From NCBI GenBank assembly GCA_963774415.1, contig CAVZEU010000001.1, positions 62,001 to 126,000 of the forward strand: a stretch of DNA of 64,000 nt. Direction: 5' to 3'. Positions 26,171-34,220 of this stretch are shown here, one piece after another (position 1 is the stretch's first letter; each line of letters begins with the position of its first letter). This DNA comes from SZUA-36 sp963774415 (GTDB taxonomy: Bacteria; Pseudomonadota; Gammaproteobacteria; Xanthomonadales; SZUA-36). The notes below the pieces were generated by a model, which saw only the letters and a program-made list of their open reading frames with translations, was not told where the DNA came from and ran no database searches. Made by a program: the position numbers and the translations under genes.

Positions 26171-27303
26171 TGGCGAAGGCGGCAACAGACGGCAACGGGC
26201 AGGGCGACACCGCGTTGCGGGAAGTGAGAACCCGCATCGACAAACTGGATGAGCAAATACAGCAGCTCATATCCGAGCGTGCCCGCCTCGCCTCGACCGT
26301 GCGCGCATCCAAGGGCGAGTTGGAACACGCCGTGGATTATTATCGCCCGGAACGGGAGGCGGAAGTCCTGAGGGCTGTCCTGGCCCGCAACGACGGCCCG
26401 ATCAGTGACGCGGAAATGCTGCGGCTTTTCCGCGAGATCATGTCGGTATGCCTGGCGCAGCAGGAACCGCTGAAAGTCGCCTACCTGGGACCGGAAGGGA
26501 CCTTTACGCAACAGGCGGTCAACCAGCATTTCGGGCATTCCGTGCAGGCCCTGGGACTGACGGGGATCGATGACGTTTTTGCCCAGGTGCAGGCCGGCGA
26601 GGCGGATTTCGGTGTGGTGCCGGTGGAAAATTCCAGCCAGGGGGTGGTTACGCACACGCTCGACATGTTCATCGATTCCGACCTCAAGATCTGTGGCGAG
26701 ATCGAACTGCCGATTCACCACAACCTGCTCACGCTCGCCACCGGCCTGGGCGACATCGAACGCGTGTATTCTCACCCCCAGTCCTTGTCGCAGTGCAAGT
26801 CCTGGATCCGCCAGCACCTGGGCGCGGCCGAGTGTATCGCGGTCAGCAGCAATGCCGAGGCGGCCCGGCGCGTACGCCATGCAACCGACGCGGCAGCCAT
26901 ATCCAGCCGCTCGGCGGCGGAGATCTACGGTCTGCCGGTATTGTTCGCGCGGATCGAGGACCAGCCGGACAACGCGACGCGGTTCCTGGTCATCGGCCGG
27001 CAAACGCTGGCGCCGTCCGGCGACGACAAGACCACTTTGCTGTTTGCGGGTGCGGAAGGCCCCGGAGCCCTGCACGCTTTCCTGACGCCGCTGGCCCGGC
27101 ACGGCCTGAACCTGACCCGCATCGAGTCGCGCCCGTCCAGCGCCGGCAATTGGGTCTATGTCTTTTTCGTGGATGTCGACGGCCACGTCGAAACCGAGCC
27201 GCTGAAGTCCGCATTGCAGGAGTTGCAGCAGCAAACCAGCCTGACACGGGTGCTGGGGTCCTACCCCCGGGCGGTCGCGGGCAAGCTGCTCAACGGCGGC
27301 TGA
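26170..27303 (+). CDS. pheA: Bifunctional chorismate mutase/prephenate dehydratase (P-protein)
   Basis: Converts chorismate through prephenate to phenylpyruvate. The 377 residues contain an AroQ-type chorismate mutase helical domain (about 15-100: RTRIDKLDEQIQQLISERARLA), the prephenate dehydratase domain (YLGPEGTFTQQA, VVPVENSSQG, ATRFLVIG) and a C-terminal ACT domain (FLTPLARHGLNLTRIESRPS) that normally senses phenylalanine. ATG 26170 overlaps the serC stop. No hisC or tyrA follows, unlike Pseudomonas. Confidence 0.98.
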   Translation: MAKAATDGNGQGDTALREVRTRIDKLDEQIQQLISERARLASTVRASKGELEHAVDYYRPEREAEVLRAVLARNDGPISDAEMLRLFREIMSVCLAQQEPLKVAYLGPEGTFTQQAVNQHFGHSVQALGLTGIDDVFAQVQAGEADFGVVPVENSSQGVVTHTLDMFIDSDLKICGEIELPIHHNLLTLATGLGDIERVYSHPQSLSQCKSWIRQHLGAAECIAVSSNAEAARRVRHATDAAAISSRSAAEIYGLPVLFARIEDQPDNATRFLVIGRQTLAPSGDDKTTLLFAGAEGPGALHAFLTPLARHGLNLTRIESRPSSAGNWVYVFFVDVDGHVETEPLKSALQELQQQTSLTRVLGSYPRAVAGKLLNGG

Positions 27304-27380
27304 GGCGCTTGAGTGGCGATGCCGGAGACCGGGCCTGGCGAGATTCGGAGCGCGCGTTCAGTATTCGCGCCGGCCCGGCC

Positions 27381-28682
27381 GTGAAGCTGACATCGGCAAG
27401 CGTGAGCGGCGGCTTGCGCGGCGAACTGACGCCGCCGGGGGACAAGTCCATCAGCCACCGCGCATTGATCTTTGCGAGCCTGGCGGAGGGCCGTTCCAGT
27501 ATCGGCGGCCTGCTCAGGAGCGCGGACACGCGGGCGACGCTGGCCGCGTGCCGGCAACTGGGTGCGCAGATCGAATCGGGGAACGGCCGCACATGGGTGG
27601 ACGGCACCGGCGGGCGCCTGCGGCGGCCGCCGGGCGGTTTGCTCGACCTCGGCAATTCGGGCACGGCGATGCGCTTGCTGGCCGGGGTATTGTGCGCGCA
27701 GCCCTTCGCGACCACGCTCACGGGCGATGCGTCGCTGAACCGGCGGCCCATGCGCCGTATCGTCGAGCCATTGAGCCGGATGGGCGCGGGAATTAGCACC
27801 ACCGCGGAGGGCACGGCGCCGCTCGAAATTGTTCCCGGCCGGGGCCTGCGCGGCATCGAGTACGACTCCCCGGTGGCCAGCGCGCAGGTCAAGTCTTGCG
27901 TGTTGCTGGCGGGCCTGTTCGCCAGCGGCCGCACCTGCGTGCGTGAGCCGCGCCTGAGCCGCGATCATACCGAGCGCATGCTGCCGCTGTTCGGTGTCGG
28001 CTTGCCGGCGGCCGGCTGCGTCAACGGCGGCGCCCGTTTGCGGTCCGCCGACTTCGATGTGCCCGGCGATGTTTCCTCGGCGGTGTTTGCCCTGGCGGCA
28101 GCGGCCCTGGTCCCGGGATCGTCCGTGGTCGTGCGCAACGTCGGCCTGAACCCGACGCGCACCGGCTTTCTGACCTGCCTCGAGGAAATGGGCGCGGCGC
28201 TGAACATCACGGCTCTGCGGGACCGCGAGACCGAGCCGGCCGGCGACGTCGAACTGGTCTACAACGGCAGGCTCAGGGCCATCGACGTGCCGTCGCGGCG
28301 GGTGCCGGACATGATCGACGAGTTGCCGTTGCTGATGGCGCTGGCGGCGACGGCCGCAGGCGTTACGCGCATACGCGGAGCCGGCGAACTGCGGATCAAG
28401 GAAAGTGACCGGCTGGCGGTGATGGCGGCCGGCTTGCGTGCCCTGGGTGTAGAATTGAAGGAATACGATGAGGGCATGGACATACAGGGCGGCCAGCTCC
28501 GCGGCGGGGGTGTCGACAGTGCCGCTGATCATCGCTGCGCCATGTCTTTTGCCGTACTGGGCCTGATCGCGGCGCCGCAGGTCGAAGTCAGCGGCGCCGA
28601 ATACATCGCCACGTCGTACCCGGGGTTCGCCCACGACATGAACCGGCTTGGGGGTAACATGCACACCGGAGACGGGCCTTGA
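27381..28682 (+). CDS. aroA: 3-phosphoshikimate 1-carboxyvinyltransferase (EPSP synthase)
   Basis: Makes EPSP from shikimate 3-phosphate and PEP. The 433 residues have PPGDKSISHRA, LGNSGTAMRLL, SAQVKSCVLLAGL, SRDHTERML, and RIRGAGELRIKESDRL near the end. Motif forms such as GDKSISHRA and SAQVKS resemble class II enzymes more than E. coli AroA; this is a sequence impression, not a tested property. GTG 27381 is chosen because homology begins near there; TTG 27309 (in frame, 6 bp after pheA) would add 24 residues and cannot be excluded. Its stop overlaps cmk. Confidence 0.95.
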   Translation: MKLTSASVSGGLRGELTPPGDKSISHRALIFASLAEGRSSIGGLLRSADTRATLAACRQLGAQIESGNGRTWVDGTGGRLRRPPGGLLDLGNSGTAMRLLAGVLCAQPFATTLTGDASLNRRPMRRIVEPLSRMGAGISTTAEGTAPLEIVPGRGLRGIEYDSPVASAQVKSCVLLAGLFASGRTCVREPRLSRDHTERMLPLFGVGLPAAGCVNGGARLRSADFDVPGDVSSAVFALAAAALVPGSSVVVRNVGLNPTRTGFLTCLEEMGAALNITALRDRETEPAGDVELVYNGRLRAIDVPSRRVPDMIDELPLLMALAATAAGVTRIRGAGELRIKESDRLAVMAAGLRALGVELKEYDEGMDIQGGQLRGGGVDSAADHRCAMSFAVLGLIAAPQVEVSGAEYIATSYPGFAHDMNRLGGNMHTGDGP

Positions 28683-29374
28683 CCGGCCTGGGCGCAGACT
28701 CCGCCGACGGATTGGGTTCCGCCATTCCGGTCATCGCCATTGACGGTCCGGGTGGTTCGGGTAAGGGCACGCTGGCGTTGCGGCTGGCCAGGCATCTCGG
28801 CTGGCACTTTCTCGACAGCGGCAGCCTCTACCGGTTGACGGCGCTGGCGGTGACCAAGCGGCAGGTGGCGGCAGACGACGAGGACGCCATTGGCCGGCTT
28901 GCGGCGGGTCTGGATATCCGCTTCGAGACGGGCGCCGCGGGCGTCAGGGCCATACTCGATGGCGAGGACGTCAGCGACGCGCTGCGTCTCGAGGAAATCG
29001 GCATCCTGGCATCGAAGGTGGCGGCCCTGCCGGCCGTCAGGGCGGCGCTGGTGGTGCGGCAGCGCCGCTTTCGCCAGGCGCCGGGCCTGGTGGCCGACGG
29101 CCGCGACATGGGAACGGTGATTTTTCCGGACGCCGGGCTCAAGATCTACTTGACGGCCAGCGCGGAAGTGCGAGCACGGCGGCGATATAAGCAGTTGAAA
29201 GAAAAAGGAGAAAGTGTTAATCTCTCGCGCCTTTTCAAGGAGATCATAGCCCGCGACGAACGTGACCAGACACGTGCCATCGCGCCGTTGAAACCGGCCG
29301 CCGATGCAGTGATCATCGATTCTACGCATATGGACATTGACGAGGTCTTCAGAAAAGTCTGTGGATTAGTTTAG
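28679..29374 (+). CDS. cmk: Cytidylate kinase
   Basis: Phosphorylates CMP and dCMP. The 231 residues contain the P-loop AIDGPGGSGKGT, the LDSGSLYR substrate segment and the VADGRDMGTVIFP motif. The TTG start overlaps the aroA stop by four bases; about 17 residues precede the P-loop region. Followed by a terminator-like hairpin and rpsA, the usual cmk-rpsA order. Confidence 0.97.
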   Translation: MTGLGADSADGLGSAIPVIAIDGPGGSGKGTLALRLARHLGWHFLDSGSLYRLTALAVTKRQVAADDEDAIGRLAAGLDIRFETGAAGVRAILDGEDVSDALRLEEIGILASKVAALPAVRAALVVRQRRFRQAPGLVADGRDMGTVIFPDAGLKIYLTASAEVRARRRYKQLKEKGESVNLSRLFKEIIARDERDQTRAIAPLKPAADAVIIDSTHMDIDEVFRKVCGLV

Positions 29375-29412
29375 ACATTTTGTATATTTAATTGATATTT
29401 AAAGATATTTTT

Positions 29413-29447
29413 ACTGGCGTCATCCGAGCGGGATGACAGTTTTTTTA
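29413..29447 (+). terminator. Terminator or attenuator between cmk and rpsA
   Basis: Stem CTG(GC)GTCATCC and GGGATGACAG around a GAGC loop, followed by seven T (29440-29446). It lies 40 bp after cmk, downstream of a very AT-rich stretch (29375-29412) that could be a promoter, and 70 bp before rpsA. Confidence 0.75.
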
Positions 29448-29518
29448 ACCGGCACGCCGAAGTGCCATCAACCTGGTGGGTACCGTGTGCAATGCGCGGA
29501 ACCTGTGGAATCCAACCA

Positions 29519-31195
29519 ATGACTGAAAGTTTCGCTGAATTATTTGAACAGAGCCTCGCTTCCAAAAGTTTGAAGCCGGGTACTATCATTACCGGCACGG
29601 TAGTTGAAATCAGGGACGACGTGGTCGTCGTCAATGCCGGGCTCAAATCCGAGGGCATCGTGCCCATCAACCAATTCCGTAATCTCGAAGGGGAACTCGA
29701 GGTGGAAGTGGGGGACGATGTCGAAGTTTCGCTGGATGCCGTGGAGGACGGTTTCGGCGAAACGCGCTTGTCGCGGGAAAAAGCCAAGCGCGCCATGATC
29801 TGGGACAAGCTCGAACACGCGTACGAAAACGACGAAACCGTGGAGGGCAGAATCAGCGGCAAGGTCAAGGGCGGATTCACGGTGGATATCAAGGATATTC
29901 GCGCTTTCCTGCCGGGTTCGCTGGTCGATGTCCGCCCCGTGCGTGACCCGACTTACCTGGAAGACAAGGATCTCGAATTCAAGATCATCAAGCTCGACCG
30001 CAAACGCAACAACGTGGTCGTTTCCAGGCGCGCCGTGGTCGAGCAGGAATTCAGCGCTGAGCGTGAGCAATTGCTCGAGAGCCTGGAAGAGGGTTTGATT
30101 ATCAAGGGCGTGGTCAAGAACCTGACCGACTACGGTGCATTTCTCGACCTGGGCGGTATCGACGGTCTGCTGCATATTACCGACATGGCCTGGAAGCGCG
30201 TGCGCCACCCGAGCGAGATCGTCAGCGTCGGCGACGAGATGGAAGTTCGGGTGCTGCGTTTCGACCGCGAGCGCAACCGTGTGTCCCTCGGGTTGAAGCA
30301 GCTGGGCGAAGACCCCTGGACCGACCTCTCGCGCCGTTACCCGGTCGGCACCCGCCTCTTCGGCAAGGTCACCAATATCACCGACTACGGCTGCTTCGTC
30401 GAAATCGAGGACGGCGTCGAAGGCCTCGTGCACGTTTCCGAAATGGACTGGACCAACAAGAATGTCAACCCGTCGAAGGTGGTGCAAACCGGTGACGAGG
30501 TCGAGGTCATGGTGCTGGAGATCGACGAGGAGCGGCGCCGCATCTCGTTGGGTATGAAACAGTGCCAGCAAAACCCCTGGGACACGTTTGCCGCCACCCA
30601 CAACAAGGGCGACCGGGTCACCGGGGCGATCAAGTCCATCACCGACTTTGGCATATTCATCGGCCTGGAAGGCGGTATCGACGGGCTGGTGCACCTCTCG
30701 GACATATCGTGGCTGACACCGGGCGAGGAATCCGTGCGCAATTTCCGCAAGGGTGAGGAAGTGGAAGCCGTGGTCTTGGCGGTCGATCCCGAACGTGAGA
30801 GAATTTCGCTCGGTCTCAAACAACTGGACCAGGATCCTTTCGCCACCTTCATGGCGGAACATCCGCGCGGCAGCCAGGTCAAGGGCAAGGTCAAAGAAGT
30901 GGATGCGCGCGGTGCGGTCATCGAACTGGCCGACGGCGTCGAAGGCTACTTGCGTGCGTCCGACATCAAGAAGGAGCGGGTGGAAGATGCGACCAGGGAG
31001 TTGTCGGTAGGCGATGAAGTCGATTGCAAGTTCGTCGCCCTGGACCGCAAGAACCGCAGCCTGGCCCTGTCGATCCGGGCACTGGAAGACGACGAGCTGG
31101 CCGAGGCGCTGGAAGAGTATCACCAGAAAAACGTCTCGACCGGCACGACTTCGCTGGGTGAGCTGCTCAAGGAGCAACTTGATCAGGACAGCTGA
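29519..31195 (+). CDS. rpsA: 30S ribosomal protein S1
   Basis: Binds mRNA and promotes initiation on structured or weak-SD messages. The 558 residues comprise six S1 (OB-fold) repeats, with typical cores such as IIKGVVKNLTDYGAFLDLGG and RLFGKVTNITDYGCFVEIEDG. ATG 29519 gives the standard MTESFAELFEQSL start; the frame is open upstream. The ribosome site before it is weak, as in E. coli rpsA, where S1 controls its own translation; autoregulation here is inferred. Confidence 0.98.
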   Translation: MTESFAELFEQSLASKSLKPGTIITGTVVEIRDDVVVVNAGLKSEGIVPINQFRNLEGELEVEVGDDVEVSLDAVEDGFGETRLSREKAKRAMIWDKLEHAYENDETVEGRISGKVKGGFTVDIKDIRAFLPGSLVDVRPVRDPTYLEDKDLEFKIIKLDRKRNNVVVSRRAVVEQEFSAEREQLLESLEEGLIIKGVVKNLTDYGAFLDLGGIDGLLHITDMAWKRVRHPSEIVSVGDEMEVRVLRFDRERNRVSLGLKQLGEDPWTDLSRRYPVGTRLFGKVTNITDYGCFVEIEDGVEGLVHVSEMDWTNKNVNPSKVVQTGDEVEVMVLEIDEERRRISLGMKQCQQNPWDTFAATHNKGDRVTGAIKSITDFGIFIGLEGGIDGLVHLSDISWLTPGEESVRNFRKGEEVEAVVLAVDPERERISLGLKQLDQDPFATFMAEHPRGSQVKGKVKEVDARGAVIELADGVEGYLRASDIKKERVEDATRELSVGDEVDCKFVALDRKNRSLALSIRALEDDELAEALEEYHQKNVSTGTTSLGELLKEQLDQDS

Positions 31196-31212
31196 CGTTC
31201 GGGACCTGTCAA

Positions 31213-31232
31213 CGCCACGCGGACGCGTGGCG
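31213..31232 (+). other. Hairpin between rpsA and ihfB
   Basis: A perfect 8-bp stem CGCCACGC-GGAC-GCGTGGCG begins 18 bp after the rpsA stop. No T-run follows, so it is not a standard intrinsic terminator; it could protect the rpsA 3' end. Confidence 0.5.
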
Positions 31233-31323
31233 CTCCAGGCCTCAGGGCGGGCGGTTGGTTGACGGCCGCTCGTCCTCCCGGCAGTTGGACGCAAACCTTG
31301 GACAACAGGAGTGAGACATAAAA

Positions 31324-31608
31324 TTGACTAAATCAGAATTAATTGATCGCCTGGCGGATATTCAGCAACACCTGGCCCACGTCGACGTCGAACTGGGTGT
31401 CAAATCCATGTTAGAGCAGATGAGCAGTGCACTTTCAAACGGTGAACGAATTGAAATTCGCGGTTTTGGAAGTTTTTCGCTGCATTACCGCGCCCCCCGA
31501 ATGGGTCGCAACCCCAAGACGGGCGAGGCGGTTGCCCTGCCGGGCAAGCACGTGCCGCATTTCAAGCCGGGAAAGTCCTTGCGCGAGCGGGTCAACAACT
31601 TCAAATGA
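31324..31608 (+). CDS. ihfB: Integration host factor subunit beta
   Basis: DNA-bending nucleoid protein acting as a heterodimer with IhfA. The 94 residues follow the HU/IHF fold with EIRGFGSFSLHYRAPRMGRNPKTG, including the intercalating-proline region (GRNPKTGEAV). It starts with TTG at 31324 behind AGGAG; MTKSEL is the normal N-terminus, which fixes this start. The order rpsA-ihfB-lapA-lapB is conserved. Confidence 0.97.
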   Translation: MTKSELIDRLADIQQHLAHVDVELGVKSMLEQMSSALSNGERIEIRGFGSFSLHYRAPRMGRNPKTGEAVALPGKHVPHFKPGKSLRERVNNFK

Positions 31609-31740
31609 GACCGTCAGGGCAGGCCGCCAGCCTGTAATCCCGCCCGACCGGACAGCGCTTCGGCAGAGGATACGGCGCGCGTGGCGGCGATGGTCCGATA
31701 CCGTCATCCGCAAAGGGTTAACTGACAGCCAGGAGGCCAT

Positions 31741-32019
31741 GTGAAGAAAGCCGTGTTCTTTTTGCTGGCCCTGGGCGTCGTCGTGGTTGGCCTGCTGGTC
31801 GGCACCCTCAATGCGGACCTCGTCTCTGTCGATCTGCTTTGGCACCAGTTCCAGCTGCCATTGGGCCTGGCCATACTGCTGGGGTTTGCCGCAGGCGTGG
31901 CCACCGCCCTGGTGCTGCTGTACCTGGCGCGGGTATTGCCGCTGACGCTGCAGTTACGCAAGGCCAGGTCCGCCCTGCAACAACAGGATACCGATAGATC
32001 ACCACCCACTGATGAATGA
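31741..32019 (+). CDS. lapA: LapA family inner membrane protein (DUF1049)
   Basis: A 92-residue protein with two membrane helices (AVFFLLALGVVVVGLLVGTL and LGLAILLGFAAGVATALVLLYLA). LapA partners LapB in controlling lipopolysaccharide synthesis through LpxC turnover. The GTG start has a strong AGGAGG ribosome site at 31730-31735, and its end overlaps lapB. Confidence 0.94.
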   Translation: MKKAVFFLLALGVVVVGLLVGTLNADLVSVDLLWHQFQLPLGLAILLGFAAGVATALVLLYLARVLPLTLQLRKARSALQQQDTDRSPPTDE

Positions 32020-33178
32020 GATACTGCTGATCGTTCTGATTCCCCTGGCCGCCTGGGGAGGCTGGGTACTGGCGAGGGGGACGATCAGGCGCGGTGTGCG
32101 GGAACGCGACCGTAATCTCAGCCACCGTTACTTCGAGGGTCTGAATTACCTGTTGGACGAGGAGCCTGACAAGGCCATCGCGGTCTTTGTCGAAATGGCC
32201 GAGGTCAATGCCGACACCGTCGAGACCCACCTGGCGCTGGGTAACCTGTTCAGGCGCCGCGGCGAGGTGGAGCGCGCGATACGGCTGCACCAGAACATCA
32301 TGTCCAAGCCGGCCCTGCAGGAAGAGCAGAAAACCCGCGCACTGTTCGAACTGGGCGAAGATTACATGCGCGCGGGCCTGTTCGACCGGGCCGAGACCCT
32401 TTTCACGGAGCTGATCGAACGTAACGCGCACGTACCCGCGTCGTCACGCCGCCTGCTGGATATCTATCAACAGGAGAAAGACTGGCCCAAGGCGCTCGAA
32501 CAGGCGCAAAGACTGGAAAAGACAAGCGACGAAAAAATGGGCCCGGTCATGGCCCATTTTTGTTGCGAGATGGCGGAGCTGGATCTGGCCGCGGGAAGAC
32601 CGACGGACGCGAGGAAGCAATTGCGCCAGGCGCGCCGGTACGACCCGGAGAGCGAACGGGCGCGGCTGCTGCTGGCGCGCATCGAATCGCAGCAGGGCAT
32701 GCACGCGGAGGCACTGACGATCTACGAGGAAATCGCCGGGATGAACGTCGAATACATCCCGGATTTCTTACCCGAGTACCTGGCCTGCGGGGAACGGGCC
32801 GACGCCGCCGAGCGGACCGGCGCCAACATGGAGCGGTGGTCGGATCAATACGATGGAATCTCGCTGTTGCTGGCGCAAACCGATGTCATCCGTGAGCGCG
32901 AGGGCATCGAGTCCGCCACGGCCTACCTGGCGCAAGCGCTGACACAACGCCCGTCCGTCAGGGGCCTGGACCGGCTGATCGAGATGAAGCTCGAAGCGGG
33001 CACGCAAACGGAGAACGGTGACGCCATCCTGCGCGAAGTGGCGCAAAAACTGTTGGCCAGGCAGCCGCGCTATCGTTGCAGCCGCTGCGGTTACGCCGGC
33101 AACAGCCATTACTGGCAATGCCCCAGTTGCAGGAACTGGAGCACCACGGGCCACATCCGCGGCGTGCTGGGTGAATAG
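32012..33178 (+). CDS. lapB: Lipopolysaccharide assembly protein LapB
   Basis: Inner-membrane-anchored TPR protein that, with FtsH, controls LpxC and couples LPS synthesis to export. The 388 residues start with one membrane helix (EILLIVLIPLAAWGGWVLA), continue with about nine TPR motifs and end with a rubredoxin-like four-cysteine knuckle (YRCSRCGYAGNSHYWQCPSCRNW). Length and order match E. coli LapB (YciM). It overlaps lapA by eight bases. Confidence 0.96.
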   Translation: MNEILLIVLIPLAAWGGWVLARGTIRRGVRERDRNLSHRYFEGLNYLLDEEPDKAIAVFVEMAEVNADTVETHLALGNLFRRRGEVERAIRLHQNIMSKPALQEEQKTRALFELGEDYMRAGLFDRAETLFTELIERNAHVPASSRRLLDIYQQEKDWPKALEQAQRLEKTSDEKMGPVMAHFCCEMAELDLAAGRPTDARKQLRQARRYDPESERARLLLARIESQQGMHAEALTIYEEIAGMNVEYIPDFLPEYLACGERADAAERTGANMERWSDQYDGISLLLAQTDVIREREGIESATAYLAQALTQRPSVRGLDRLIEMKLEAGTQTENGDAILREVAQKLLARQPRYRCSRCGYAGNSHYWQCPSCRNWSTTGHIRGVLGE

Positions 33179-33181
33179 CGC

Positions 33182-34220
33182 ATGCATGTTATCGCTGACC
33201 CGTTGACGCTCGGCGCATGGTCGGCGATCGCGCTGCTGGCGGCCGGTTTGAGTTTCCTCGGCTCGCTCGCTTCGATGCGCCTGGCCCGCCGGGGGGGCGT
33301 GCTGGCGCAACCCGGGGAGCGCCAAAGCCATCGCGTCGCGACACCGACCGGTGGCGGCCTCGGCCTGGTTTTCAGCCTCGCCGTGACGTCATTTCTGGTC
33401 GGGCGCCTGCTGCGTCTGCCGGACTTCTGGTGGCGGGACGTTCTGCCCGGCGTCATTATCCTGGCCGCCGTCGGCTGGATCGATGACCGGCGGCATGTCG
33501 CCACCCCGCTGCGTTTGGCGGTTCAGGTGGCGGTCAGCTTGTGGTTGCTACACTCCCTGTGCGTTTGGGGGCCGACAGCCGGCCCGGGACTGTGCAGCTT
33601 GATGGTCCTGGCGGTGGTCTGGCTGATGAACCTGTACAACTTTATGGATGGAAGCAACGGCATGGCGGGATTCCAGGGCGTATTTGCGGGACTGGTGATG
33701 GCGGGGCTGTTCGTCAATGCAGGACAGGCCTCGATGGCCGTGCCGGCCCTGCTCGTGGCGGCCGTCTGTGCCGGCTTCCTGCCGTTGAATTTTCCGCTGG
33801 CGCAGGGTCTTCATGGGAGACGCGGGCAGTGTCCCGCTGGGTTTCGTGATTGCCGCCCTCGCCGTGTACGGTCTGGGCAGCGGCGCTTTCGGCCCGGCGC
33901 TGCCGTTGCTGGTGATGGCGGTGTTCGTGGTCGATGCCAGCCTGACGCTGGCAGCTAGGGTAATACGGGGTGAGCGGTGGTATACTGCACACAATCAACA
34001 TGTTTACCAGCGGCTGATTGTCCAGGGATGGTCGCACAGCCGGGTGTTAATCGCCTACCAGGCGATTAACGTGGGTTTGGTACTGCCAGCCACTGTGCTG
34101 GCAGTGACGTATCCGCAGCATGCTGCGGAAATAGCAGGACTGGTAATAATCGCGCTCGGCGGCTGCTGGTACCTGATAAACCGGAGGCTCGGAATGCCTG
34201 CAAAAGAGCAACGACAATGA
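33182..34220 (+). pseudogene. WecA/WbpL-like undecaprenyl-phosphate glycosyl-1-phosphate transferase, broken by a single-base frameshift
   Basis: The first frame (33182 to about 33805) encodes the N-terminal two thirds of a polytopic sugar-phosphate transferase: GERQSHRVATPTGGGLG, VGWIDDRR and the catalytic NLYNFMDGSNGMAG. The normal next segment, F-MGDAGSVPLGF, lies one base over in the frame ending at 34220 (HNQHVYQRLI downstream). Removing one G from GGG at 33805-33807 restores LAQVFMGDAGSVPLG. The intact protein would be about 345 residues and start O-antigen or capsule synthesis on undecaprenyl phosphate. It overlaps the WbpM-like gene, the same pairing as wbpL-wbpM in Pseudomonas. Either a real null allele or a sequencing error. 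Confidence 0.88.

Noticed and set aside
29540..31294. A 584-codon minus-strand frame opposite rpsA
   Set aside because: It mirrors strongly conserved S1 domains and has no family features of its own.
33795..33825. Programmed ribosomal frameshift in the WbpL-like gene
   Set aside because: No slippery heptamer or stimulatory structure is evident, and this family is not known to use recoding; mutation or sequence error is simpler.
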